Shown: positions 1 to 7,293, numbered from the stretch's first letter. The stretch: 13,599 nucleotides of DNA from Gammaproteobacteria bacterium (GCA_016927175.1 JAFGNC010000398.1:1-13599); one strand, 5' to 3'. Translations and numbers: made by a program. The notes: a model not told the origin generated them from the sequence alone.

Positions 1-2498
1 GTCACGGTGACGACGCGCTGCCGGTCCACGCGGCGGATGCTCGAGTAGCCGGTGCCGAGATCGACGTCGGCGACGGCCGGGAAGGGCACCTCCACGCCCG
101 CGGAGGTGCGGATGCGCATGTCCTCCAGATCGCCCAGCGAGCGCCGCTCCTCCTCGGGATAACGGACCATGACGCGTACGTCCTCGGTGCCGCGCTGCAC
201 GCGCTGCGCCTCTTCGCCGTAGAAGGCCTGCCGCACCTGACGTGCGAGGTCGTTCAGCGTCAGGCCGAGCGTGCGGGCTTCCGGCCGCAGCGACAGCTTC
301 GCTTCCTGCTTGCCGGAGCGGAACGAGTCCGTGATGTCGATGACGCCGTCGAACCGCCCGAGCTCCGCGCGCAGCAGCGCGGCCACCTCGCGCAGGTCGT
401 CGACGTTGCGCCCGCGCAGCTCGATCGAGATCGGCGCGCCGGCGTCGAACGCGTTGGCGTTGAAGCTGAGCTCGACGGCGTCCGGAATCGCGCCGGTCAG
501 CTCGCGCCACCTCGACGTGATCCGGTTGGCCGTGATGCCGTAACGCTCGGCGACGGGCAACAGCGCGAGCGAGACTTCCGCTTCGTGGCTGACGGCCGGC
601 GCCACCTGATTGTTGCCGCGCGGGCCCGAATTGCCGGCCGAGCGGCCGATCGCCGTCAGCATGTACCGGATCGGGCTCGGCTGCTCCGGGTTCAGCGCGT
701 CGAGCTCGGCCTCGAGCTCCTGCGCCGCGGCCTCGAGCTGCCGCGCGGCGCGAGCGGTGTCGTCGACGCTTATGCCTTCCGGCATCGTCAGCGACGCCGT
801 GATCGTGTTGCCCTCGATGGCCGGGAAGAACTGAAAAGCGACGCGGCCGCTCAGGATCAGCGCCAGCATCAGCAGCAGCACGGCCGCACCGGTCGCGAGC
901 ACCGAATACCGCCACTCGAGGGCGCGGCGCAGCGCGGCGCCGTAGCGGCGCTCGGCGAAGCGCTCGACGCCGGACGCGAGGCGGTTCTGGAAGTCGAGCC
1001 AGCGCTTCAGCAGAAGACCGGGGCGGCTGTCGCGCGCGCGGCGGCGGTGAGACAGATGCGACGGCAGAATCATCATCGACTCGATGACGCTGAACACGAG
1101 GCACAGCACGACGACGTAGCCGACCACGGAGAAGAAGTCGCCGAGGCGGCCGGGCACGAACATGATCGGCGTGAACGCCGCCATCGTCGTCAGCACGCCG
1201 AATATCACGGGGACGGCCACCTCGTGCGTGCCGTTGATCGCGGCCGTGCGCTGGTCCTCCGCGTCCCGCTCGTGCGCATAGACGCGCTCGCCGACGACGA
1301 TCGCGTCGTCGACGACGATGCCGAGCACGAGGATGAAGCCCATCACCGTCAGCGAGCTCAGCGTCATGTCGAGGAAGCCGAAAGTGAGAAGCGTGCCGAG
1401 CAGGGCGATCGGAATGCCGGCCGCTACCCACATGGCGAGCCGGAACCTGAGCGGCAGGGCGAGCACCAGGAGCACGAGGGCAAGCCCCCCGGTGGCGCTG
1501 CCGAGCAGCACGTCGAGCCGCGCGCCGAGCTCCTCTGACGCGTCGCGCCACACCGTCAGCTCGATGCCTTCCGGCATCCGGGCGCGTGCGTCGGCGAGAT
1601 AGGCGCGGGCCTTCTCGGCGGCCTCGATCGTGTCTTCGTTGCCGACGCGATAGACGCGTACCATCGCCGCGGGATTACCGTTGAAGCGCACGCGCAGGTC
1701 CCCTTCCTCGAAGCCGTCGCGAACGTTGGCGATCTCGCCGAGTGTGACGGCCGTGCCGTCGCGGTGCGTCACGACGACGATGTTCTCGAACTCGGCGCCG
1801 CGGTAGGCCTGACCCTTGGTCCGGACCAGAATTTCGCCGCCGCCCGCCTTGATCGCGCCGCCCGGCAGATCGAGCGAAGAGCGCCGCACCGTCTCGGCGA
1901 CGGCCTCGAGCGTAAGAGCGTAGCGGCGCAGCGTGTCCTCGGAGATCTCGATGGAGATCTCGTCCGGGCGCACGTACTCCATCGCGACCTGCGAGATGCC
2001 GTCGATCGCGGCGAGGTCCTCGCGCATCTCCTCGGCCAGCGTCTTCAGCGTCCGCTCGTCGGTGTCGCCCGAGATCACGATGTCGAGGACCACGCTCGTG
2101 CTCGTGACCTGGGACACGATCGGCCGCTCGGTCTCGGCGGGGAACGTGTTGATGCCGTCGACCTTGCTCTTGATGTCGTTCAGGGCCTGAATCGTGTCGG
2201 CGCCCGACTCGAGCTCGAGCTGCACGGAGCAGCTGCCTTCGCTCGCCGTCGACGTCATCTTGAAGACGTTCTCCGTCCCTTCGAGCGCTTCCTCGATCCG
2301 GATGCAGACGCCTTGCTCCGCCTCCTCGGGAGTCGCGCCGAGGTACGGCACGCTGACGGTGACGACCTCGAGGTCTACCTCCGGGAACTCTTCCTGCCGC
2401 AGATTGCCGAGGGAGATCAGCCCCCCGACCACGAGCACCGCCATCAGCAGATTGGCGGCGACGGGGTTGTCGACGAACCAGGCGATGATGTTTCTCAT
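1..2498 (-). CDS. RND efflux pump inner-membrane permease (AcrB/MexB superfamily), 3' end outside window
   Basis: Proton-driven inner-membrane transporter that works with a periplasmic adaptor and an outer-membrane channel to expel compounds. The visible 832 residues start MRNIIAWFVDNPVAANLL, a typical RND N-terminus with the first membrane helix at about 14-32. A periplasmic porter region follows, then a block of membrane helices from about 335. The helix-4 motif GIVVDDAIVVGE carries the paired aspartates D397/D398, matching the proton-relay pair of AcrB. Another helix at about 530-548 leads into FFPAIEG and the second periplasmic loop. Family members are about 1020-1050 residues, so roughly 200 residues are missing. 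The ATG overlaps the adaptor's stop (ATGA), with AAGG and GGAGG-like bases just upstream. The substrate cannot be read from sequence. No outer-membrane channel gene is visible; it may lie beyond the left edge or be encoded elsewhere. Confidence 0.97.
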   Translation of the reverse strand, partial: MRNIIAWFVDNPVAANLLMAVLVVGGLISLGNLRQEEFPEVDLEVVTVSVPYLGATPEEAEQGVCIRIEEALEGTENVFKMTSTASEGSCSVQLELESGADTIQALNDIKSKVDGINTFPAETERPIVSQVTSTSVVLDIVISGDTDERTLKTLAEEMREDLAAIDGISQVAMEYVRPDEISIEISEDTLRRYALTLEAVAETVRRSSLDLPGGAIKAGGGEILVRTKGQAYRGAEFENIVVVTHRDGTAVTLGEIANVRDGFEEGDLRVRFNGNPAAMVRVYRVGNEDTIEAAEKARAYLADARARMPEGIELTVWRDASEELGARLDVLLGSATGGLALVLLVLALPLRFRLAMWVAAGIPIALLGTLLTFGFLDMTLSSLTVMGFILVLGIVVDDAIVVGERVYAHERDAEDQRTAAINGTHEVAVPVIFGVLTTMAAFTPIMFVPGRLGDFFSVVGYVVVLCLVFSVIESMMILPSHLSHRRRARDSRPGLLLKRWLDFQNRLASGVERFAERRYGAALRRALEWRYSVLATGAAVLLLMLALILSGRVAFQFFPAIEGNTITASLTMPEGISVDDTARAARQLEAAAQELEAELDALNPEQPSPIRYMLTAIGRSAGNSGPRGNNQVAPAVSHEAEVSLALLPVAERYGITANRITSRWRELTGAIPDAVELSFNANAFDAGAPISIELRGRNVDDLREVAALLRAELGRFDGVIDITDSFRSGKQEAKLSLRPEARTLGLTLNDLARQVRQAFYGEEAQRVQRGTEDVRVMVRYPEEERRSLGDLEDMRIRTSAGVEVPFPAVADVDLGTGYSSIRRVDRQRVVTV

Positions 2499-3658
2499 CC
2501 TTCCTCCACGCCCTCGCCCTGCGTCGGCAGAGGCTGGACACGCATGCCGTTGACGACGGTCTGGATGGGCGAGACGACGACACGATCGCCGGCCGCGAGT
2601 CCGGACTCGACGTACACGTCTTCCCGGTAGACGCGCAGCACACGGACGTCTCGGAAGTAGAGCCGGTTCTCGCTGTCGACGACGAGTACGCGGTCCTGAT
2701 CGCGCAGCGCGGCGCGCGGCAGCACGACGATGTGATCCGCCGCGACTCCTTCGATCTCGGCCTGCACGAACAGTCCGACGGGAGGAGGGGTCGCGCCGTC
2801 GACATCGGCGCGGACCCGCGTAATGGCGTAGACCATGCGGCTCGCCGGGTCGATCTCCGCCTCCGTCCGCACGAGCTTGCCTTGCCACGTCTGCCTGCTG
2901 CCCGCGAATACCGCGGTCAGCTCGACGTCGGGTGCGGTGCCTTCGTCCAGCTCGCCGCGCCGGTCGAGCGGCACGTTCAGATAGGCGAGCTGGCGGTCCG
3001 CGATCGGCAGCCGCACCTCCACGTAATCGGACGCATAGATCGTCGCTACGGCCGTGCCGCGGCTGACGAACTGGCCGACGTCGACCTGTTCGCTGCGGAC
3101 GAAACCGGTGAACGGCGCGCGCAGCGTCGTCCTCTCGAGATCGCGCTCCGCCGTCTCGAGCGCCGCCCGCGCTTCCCGCACGGTGGCTTCCGCGACTCTC
3201 TCCGTGCGCAGCGCCGCCTCCAGCTCGGCCTGGCTGAGCAGCGCGCGCCCGTGCAGCTCCTCGGCGCGGGCGTGCTCGAACGCGGCGTGCGCGTGCTCGG
3301 CTTCGGCGCGGCTGAGCGATGCTTGCGCGCGCGCAAGCTCGGCGCGGTAGTCCCTGTCGTCGATGTGGAGCAGCGGCTCGCCCGCCTCGAAGTACCCGCC
3401 GGGAACGAGATCGGGCGATATACGGACGACGTTGCCGGAAACCTCCGGCACGAGCTCGCTCTCGGTTCGCGGTGCGACGGTGCCCTGCGCGTGCACCGTC
3501 ATCCTGACCTGCCCCGGAGCGACCTCGACGACCCGCACGGCAACCGGCGCCGGCTGCGGCTGCGCGGGCTGCAGCGGCTGTCGCGTCGCCACGAGCGCGG
3601 CCGATCCGCCGGCCGCGCCGAGCAGCACGAGAACCGGAACGATGATTTTCGCTTTCAA
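2495..3658 (-). CDS. RND efflux periplasmic adaptor (membrane fusion protein, HlyD/AcrA type)
   Basis: Adaptor linking the pump encoded just downstream to an outer-membrane channel. The 387-residue product begins MKAKIIVPVLVLLGAAGG, giving a membrane anchor or signal segment at about 4-25. No lipobox cysteine is seen. Split lipoyl halves follow (VSGNVVRI...GYFEAGEPLLHID and LRAPFTGFVRSEQVDVGQF), flanking an Ala/Glu/Arg-rich helical hairpin at about 105-175. Beta-barrel and membrane-proximal regions form the C-terminus. The chosen start is TTG at 3658: AAGGAAG lies 5 bases upstream, the hydrophobic anchor begins right after it, and it overlaps the stop of the regulator gene (TTGA). The frame stays open further upstream, but that extension lies inside the regulator gene in another frame and looks like shadow. 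The stop overlaps the permease ATG by 4 bases, implying coupled translation. Confidence 0.95.
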   Translation of the reverse strand: MKAKIIVPVLVLLGAAGGSAALVATRQPLQPAQPQPAPVAVRVVEVAPGQVRMTVHAQGTVAPRTESELVPEVSGNVVRISPDLVPGGYFEAGEPLLHIDDRDYRAELARAQASLSRAEAEHAHAAFEHARAEELHGRALLSQAELEAALRTERVAEATVREARAALETAERDLERTTLRAPFTGFVRSEQVDVGQFVSRGTAVATIYASDYVEVRLPIADRQLAYLNVPLDRRGELDEGTAPDVELTAVFAGSRQTWQGKLVRTEAEIDPASRMVYAITRVRADVDGATPPPVGLFVQAEIEGVAADHIVVLPRAALRDQDRVLVVDSENRLYFRDVRVLRVYREDVYVESGLAAGDRVVVSPIQTVVNGMRVQPLPTQGEGVEEG

Positions 3659-4404
3659 GCTGACTTCCTTCGTGTGCGTCGCTGCCGTTGCAGAGCGACG
3701 CTGACGCTTTCGCGGATCGCTCCATTCAGTCGCCGCATCGAGTCGCCGACGGCAGCTGCGTCGCGCTCGTCGATCGCGCGGCCGAGGCCGCGGGCGATCT
3801 CCCCGTATGTCCGCGTGTCGAGGCGCGGCGGCGCGCCGGCTTTCGGTATGCGGGTGAAGAAGGTCGTGCTGAGGCCGTTGATCATCAGGCGCAGCACGAG
3901 GTGGTCGGCCACGTCCACCCACAGCATTGCGAGCCGCCGGAGCTGATCGTGCTGGCGGGCGCTGTTGCCCTTGTTCGCCGCCATCTCGTCAGCGATGCGG
4001 CGCGCCTCGGCCAGCCGTTCCGGCGTCGCCTTCGCGACGGCCGCCTCGGCCGCGGCGGCAATCAGCACGCCGAACACGTGGATGACCTGATCGACGAGTG
4101 CGGGATCGGGCGGCGTCTTCAGGTCGAGCAGCGGCCCCAGCACGTCGGGCGTGCACTCCTCGATCGGCACGACGCGGGCCCCTCCCGGCCTGATCGACGC
4201 GACTCCGAGCTGCTCGAGCTTCTTCAGCGCTTCACGGACCGCGCCGCGGCCCGCGCCGAAGCGCGCGGCGAGGTCTCTCTCGGAGGGCAGACGCTCTCCG
4301 GCCCGATACTGCCCGACCAGAATCTCGTCGCGCAGGACGGCCGCAATCTCCTCCGTGCGGGACGGGGGAGTCGGCAGATCGGCGGCGGCACGGGCAACGG
4401 GCAT
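3655..4404 (-). CDS. GntR-family transcriptional regulator, FadR/FCD-type
   Basis: Predicted DNA-binding regulator of the efflux operon it heads. The 249-residue product has an N-terminal winged helix at about 17-82, with the GntR signature GERLPSERDLAARFG followed by RGAVREALKKLEQLG. An all-helical C-terminal domain follows, containing an ADHLVLRLMINGL segment like the FCD/FadR ligand domain. The usual FCD metal-binding histidines are not evident: the last helices read TYGEIARGLGRAI and RRLNGAI where His is normally found. That makes a FadR-like, metal-independent ligand pocket plausible (inference). ATG at 4404 is chosen. An in-frame TTG at 4440 would put the tandem operator inside the gene. 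Neither start has a clear Shine-Dalgarno, so a leaderless or very short-leader mRNA is possible. The gene ends in a 4-base overlap with the adaptor. A GntR rather than TetR or MarR regulator is uncommon for RND pumps. Confidence 0.92.
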   Translation of the reverse strand: MPVARAAADLPTPPSRTEEIAAVLRDEILVGQYRAGERLPSERDLAARFGAGRGAVREALKKLEQLGVASIRPGGARVVPIEECTPDVLGPLLDLKTPPDPALVDQVIHVFGVLIAAAAEAAVAKATPERLAEARRIADEMAANKGNSARQHDQLRRLAMLWVDVADHLVLRLMINGLSTTFFTRIPKAGAPPRLDTRTYGEIARGLGRAIDERDAAAVGDSMRRLNGAIRESVSVALQRQRRTRRKSA

Positions 4405-4410
4405 CGGCTG

Positions 4411-4438
4411 TTTGGTAGTACCAGTTTGGTAGGACCGC
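4411..4438. promoter_or_regulatory. Tandem GntR/FadR-type operator before the regulator-efflux operon
   Basis: Two adjacent 14-base units, TTTGGTAGTACCAG (4411-4424) and TTTGGTAGGACCGC (4425-4438), agree at 11 of 14 positions. Each carries the TGGT-N3-ACCA dyad known for FadR-subfamily GntR proteins: the first is perfect (4413-4423), the second has one changed base (4427-4437). They end 6 bases upstream of the regulator ATG, where binding would block transcription or initiation. On the minus strand the first site also contains TGGTACTAC (4423-4415), which resembles an extended -10 element; if used, the transcript would begin a few bases before the ATG. Autoregulation is inferred from position and motif type, not shown. 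Confidence 0.7.
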
Positions 4439-4572
4439 AACGCTACGTGCAGCGGCGCCGCGGCGCAAGCAGCCTTGCCTGAAGTTTCCTCGTGGAGGCT
4501 TCATTCCACCGTTGGGAGAAGCGCGGGCCGGCCGGACCGAGGCGCGGCCCTGCGCGTCGGCGACCTTGTCGA

Positions 4573-6501
4573 TCAGCGGGCCGGCGCGAGCTTCGTGCCG
4601 CCGTACTCGGGCTTCTCAGGCGTGCCTTCCGCACCCTCGGCGGGCCGCGCGTCCTGCCCCTCGACGTCGGCCGTCCGCTCCTGCGCCGACGCGGCCTGCC
4701 AGGCGTCGCGGGCGATGCGCCGCAGCACGTCGTGCAGGTCGACGATGTTGTCCTCGACCCGGTTCGCTCCGGACGCCTTCAGGAGCTTGTTACTTCGTTC
4801 CGTCCTGCCCCGCACGCCGAATCTGCCGACGACGATCTTCAGCCCCGGCAGCCGCGTGCGCAGCCGCTTGCACGCATGTCGAGTCACCGTCAGGTCGCCG
4901 GGCGGGAGCGACGGGACACAGACCGCCGCGGGCTTGCGCGCCTCGACGTCCGCGATACGTTCGCCGATCAGCATGTCCGCGGACAGGATCTCGAGGCGGC
5001 ACGGCTCGTGCCGCAGCGTCGCGGCGACGAGCAGAAGCACGATCTCGTCCAGCGGGTCCCGCACCGGAAAGCCGATCAGCAGCACGCTGCCGGTCCTGCG
5101 CGGCTCGATCGCCTCGCCGTCGGGGGGTTCCTCGTGCGGCAGATCGTCGACGATCTCGCGCAGCGCGCTCTGCACGAACTCGCCGTCTTCCTGCGACACG
5201 CGGCCGGCCGCGAGGTCGCGCTTCAGCGCGAGCAGCGTTCCGAGCAGCAGGGCGTCGCAGGTCTCGATCAGCGACGTCCGCGCAAGATGCTCGTCGACGA
5301 TGTCCTCCGCTTCGTCCTCGTCGCGCGCGAGCAGGCGCTGATACAGGCTGAGGTGCGGCTGCAGCGCCGGCCGCTCGCTGAGCAGCCGGTCGAAGAGGGA
5401 CATCTCCGGCACGTAGCGCGACAGCACGACGATGCACGCGGTGATCGGCGTCGCGATCACGAGCCCCACCGGCCCCCAGATCCACGTCCAGAAGATCGCG
5501 GACACGATCACGGCGATCGACGACAGCCCGACGCTCTGCCCGTAGAGCCACGGCTCCATGACGTTGTTGCTGAGCAGCTCGAGCACGAGAAACAAAGCGA
5601 TCACCAGCGCAACCTGTTCCCACCCGGGCGCCGTGACGATGCTGACGGCGATCGGCAGCAGCGCCGCGACCCACGGCCCGACGTACGGGATGTACCGCAG
5701 CACGGCGGCCGACAGTCCCCACAGCGCGGCGTAGGGTACGCCGATCAGGAACAGTCCCGTGCCGACGGCGATGCCCATCGTCGCATTGATGATGAACTGC
5801 ATCAGCAGATACCGGCTGATGCGCTCGCCGGCTTCCGCGAACGCCTTGGTCGTCACGACCAGCGAGGTCTGGCCCGCCAGGCTGACCAGGCGGTTGCGCA
5901 GGTCCTCCCGCTTGATCAGCATGAAGATCGACAGCAGCATCGTCAGGCCGCCCGTCGCGGCCGCCTGGAATACCGGGCCGAGCATCTCGGCATCGCCTAG
6001 CAACTGCCGCTCGGTCTCGATCGCGACACGCACGGGCTCCTCCTCGTCGTTGCCCGGCGTCTGCGGTGCGGCGGCGCTGCCGGCTTCAGACTCTGCGTCC
6101 TGCTCGACGTCGCGGCTGATGTCCTCGATCGTTCGCTGCACGTTCTCGATCGTGCCGCCGCGGGTCAGCGCCCGCAGGTCGGAGATCTTGGCGCGAATGT
6201 TTTCACGGTGCGCCGGCAGCTCCGCCGCGAGCTCGCCGAGCTCGCCGACGACGACGTAGCCCAGGCCGCCGAGGATCCCGGTCACGCTGCCGGCGACGAT
6301 GATCACGGCCGCGACGCGTGGCAGGCCCCAGCGATCGAGGCGCGTCACGAGCGGACTCATCAGGAACGTGACGAGCGCGGCCAGCGCGATCGGCATCAGC
6401 ACGACCTGCCCCCAGAAGAGCACGCCGCAGATGATGGCGAACGTGACCAGTCGCGCCGCGGTGACGACGGCGGGCGGCCAGTCTTTCGAGGTCGATTTCA
6501 T
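4573..6501 (-). CDS. AI-2E family membrane protein with C-terminal cobalamin-binding-like domain
   Basis: A 642-residue protein in two parts. Residues about 10-365 are an AI-2E/PerM-family membrane domain: two N-terminal helices, one at about 62-85, a charged soluble loop, then a helix cluster with the family-typical motifs YIPYVGPWVAALLP and NNVMEPWLYGQSVGLS. The family includes TqsA, linked to AI-2 export, and PerM-like Na+/H+ antiporters; transport here is unproven. Residues about 380-465 (YQRLLARDEDEAEDIVDEH) resemble the helical cap of B12-binding modules. Residues about 468-600 (GSVLLIGFPVRDPLDE) resemble a Rossmann-like B12-binding fold, but the DxHxxG-type cobalamin ligand motif reads RDPLDE. 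A charged, Pro/Glu-rich tail follows. The start is ATG 6501; an in-frame TTG at 6507 has a better-spaced GGAG (7 bases) and could be the true start. The gene lies upstream of the gntR operon on the same strand, 168 bases away. Confidence 0.9.
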   Translation of the reverse strand: MKSTSKDWPPAVVTAARLVTFAIICGVLFWGQVVLMPIALAALVTFLMSPLVTRLDRWGLPRVAAVIIVAGSVTGILGGLGYVVVGELGELAAELPAHRENIRAKISDLRALTRGGTIENVQRTIEDISRDVEQDAESEAGSAAAPQTPGNDEEEPVRVAIETERQLLGDAEMLGPVFQAAATGGLTMLLSIFMLIKREDLRNRLVSLAGQTSLVVTTKAFAEAGERISRYLLMQFIINATMGIAVGTGLFLIGVPYAALWGLSAAVLRYIPYVGPWVAALLPIAVSIVTAPGWEQVALVIALFLVLELLSNNVMEPWLYGQSVGLSSIAVIVSAIFWTWIWGPVGLVIATPITACIVVLSRYVPEMSLFDRLLSERPALQPHLSLYQRLLARDEDEAEDIVDEHLARTSLIETCDALLLGTLLALKRDLAAGRVSQEDGEFVQSALREIVDDLPHEEPPDGEAIEPRRTGSVLLIGFPVRDPLDEIVLLLVAATLRHEPCRLEILSADMLIGERIADVEARKPAAVCVPSLPPGDLTVTRHACKRLRTRLPGLKIVVGRFGVRGRTERSNKLLKASGANRVEDNIVDLHDVLRRIARDAWQAASAQERTADVEGQDARPAEGAEGTPEKPEYGGTKLAPAR

Positions 6502-6595
6502 GACCAAAGGGAGTCTCCGGGAGGGCGGGCGAAGCCTTCGGGTTCTGCAGCTTCCGTGCCAGAAGCGCCTGCCCGACGAATGCGAGTCACGGCCG

Positions 6596-6609
6596 CCGGA
6601 GGCCTCCGG
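6596..6609. promoter_or_regulatory. Perfect 14-base palindrome in a divergent intergenic region
   Basis: CCGGAGGCCTCCGG is perfectly self-complementary. It lies in the 229-base gap between the divergent starts of the AI-2E gene (6501, minus) and the cNMP-fold gene (6731, plus). Placement suits a regulator site acting on either gene. As RNA it would form only a 5-pair hairpin. GGGCTTTT follows on the plus strand, but a terminator between divergent genes makes little sense. The high local GC lowers its significance. Confidence 0.25.
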
Positions 6610-6692
6610 GACGGGCTTTTCGCTACCAGCAGCAGCCGAACGTGCCGTCGCGGGACGCGGCTTTCCGCAGTCGCGGAGGCGAATGACTTCGG

Positions 6693-6698
6693 TAGAAT
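6693..6698 (+). promoter_or_regulatory. Candidate -10 box for the cNMP-fold gene
   Basis: TAGAAT matches the sigma-70 -10 consensus at 5 of 6 positions and lies 32 bases before the ATG at 6731. No good -35 hexamer is seen at 16-18 bases. The same TAGAAT occurs 35 bases before the subtilase start, which slightly strengthens the call. Confidence 0.35.
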
Positions 6699-6730
6699 CG
6701 GAAACGGTCTCCACAGAACGCGAGGGGACT

Positions 6731-7216
6731 ATGGGCAATTCGAAGATCGACCCGACGACCCGGCGTTTCGTTTCCGAAAGCGGCTTCTTTCGCGATCTCG
6801 CGCCGGAGCACGTCGAGTTCCTGGTGGGGCATGCGCAAGTCCGGCACCTCAAGTCCGGCGAGGTGCTGTTCCGCTATGGTGACGATGCGCGACATTTCTA
6901 TCTGGTCGCCGAAGGGGGCGTATCGGTCGAGGTAGCGGCTCTCGAAGGCCCTGCGCTCGAGCTGCAGGAGCTCGGCCCCGGCTCAGTGCTCGGCTGGTCG
7001 TGGCTGATCGCACCGTACCGGTGGAGCTTTCAGGCGCGCGCGACCGCGCCGTCGAGCGTGGTCGAGTTCGACGGCGCCGCGATCCTGGCCCGTTGCGACG
7101 CGGAGCCGGTGTTCGGCTACGAGCTGCTCAAGCGTTTTTCCGCGCTGATGTCCGAGCGGCTCGATTTCGCGCGCCGAAAGATGATGGAGGAGTGGAAGCC
7201 GTCCGGCTACGCGTGA
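6731..7216 (+). CDS. Stand-alone cyclic-nucleotide-binding-fold protein (no HTH)
   Basis: A 161-residue protein made almost wholly of one CRP/FNR-like beta-roll, with the typical run FFRDLAPEHVEFL, GEVLFRYGDDARHFYLVAEG and ELGPGSVLGWSWL. It has no C-terminal helix-turn-helix, so it is probably not itself a DNA-binding regulator. The phosphate-binding cassette, where cAMP-binding members have GE(L/I)AL...R(T/S)A, reads GWSWLIAPYRWSFQARA. The acidic and arginine ligands are missing or replaced by tryptophans, so canonical cAMP binding is doubtful. It may bind another ligand or act as a protein-interaction module (inference). ATG 6731 is chosen because GAGGGG lies just upstream and homology begins soon after it. 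The open frame extends upstream to 6299, but that part overlaps the divergent gene and looks non-coding. Confidence 0.85.
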   Translation: MGNSKIDPTTRRFVSESGFFRDLAPEHVEFLVGHAQVRHLKSGEVLFRYGDDARHFYLVAEGGVSVEVAALEGPALELQELGPGSVLGWSWLIAPYRWSFQARATAPSSVVEFDGAAILARCDAEPVFGYELLKRFSALMSERLDFARRKMMEEWKPSGYA

Positions 7217-7234
7217 GCTCAGGACCGAAACGAA

Positions 7235-7277
7235 GCGTGCCGCCCCGCGAGAGGCCGTGCCTGTCACGGCGGCACGC
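7235..7277. terminator. Inverted repeat between convergent genes, possible bidirectional terminator
   Basis: GCGTGCCGCC (7235-7244) is the exact reverse complement of GGCGGCACGC (7268-7277). Between and overlapping them lies a tighter hairpin, GCCGTG (7254-7259), loop CCTGT, CACGGC (7265-7270). The site falls in the 77-base gap between the stop of the cNMP-fold gene and the stop of the convergent hydrolase gene, where a shared terminator would be expected. Neither strand has a T-run after the stem, so it is not a classic intrinsic terminator. Confidence 0.35.
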
Positions 7278-7293
7278 CGGCCGCGCTCGAGCG

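Noticed and set aside
585..1538. A 317-residue plus-strand open frame
   Set aside because: It lies antisense to the RND permease and is rich in Arg, His, Glu and Ala with no domain pattern. It is a by-product of GC-rich codon use; the permease motifs on the other strand are unmistakable.
1675..2805. A 376-residue minus-strand open frame overlapping the permease and adaptor in another frame
   Set aside because: It crosses the junction of two well-identified genes and has an arginine-rich, nonsensical composition.
2732..3946. A 404-residue plus-strand open frame opposite the adaptor and regulator genes
   Set aside because: Low-complexity Arg/Ala/Gly composition and no motif; it crosses two real genes on the other strand.
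4405..4440. TTG at 4440 as the regulator start (12 more residues)
   Set aside because: It would place both operator dyads inside the coding region and has no Shine-Dalgarno; the ATG at 4404 fits better.
4513..4550. GC-rich inverted repeat (GGGCCG/CGGCCC on the minus strand) after the AI-2E stop as a terminator
   Set aside because: Short arms with a long loop and no T-run; expected by chance at this GC content.
4492..6000. A 502-residue plus-strand open frame opposite the AI-2E gene
   Set aside because: His/Arg/Gln/Asp-rich mirror of the true membrane protein, with no hydrophobic segments or family motif.
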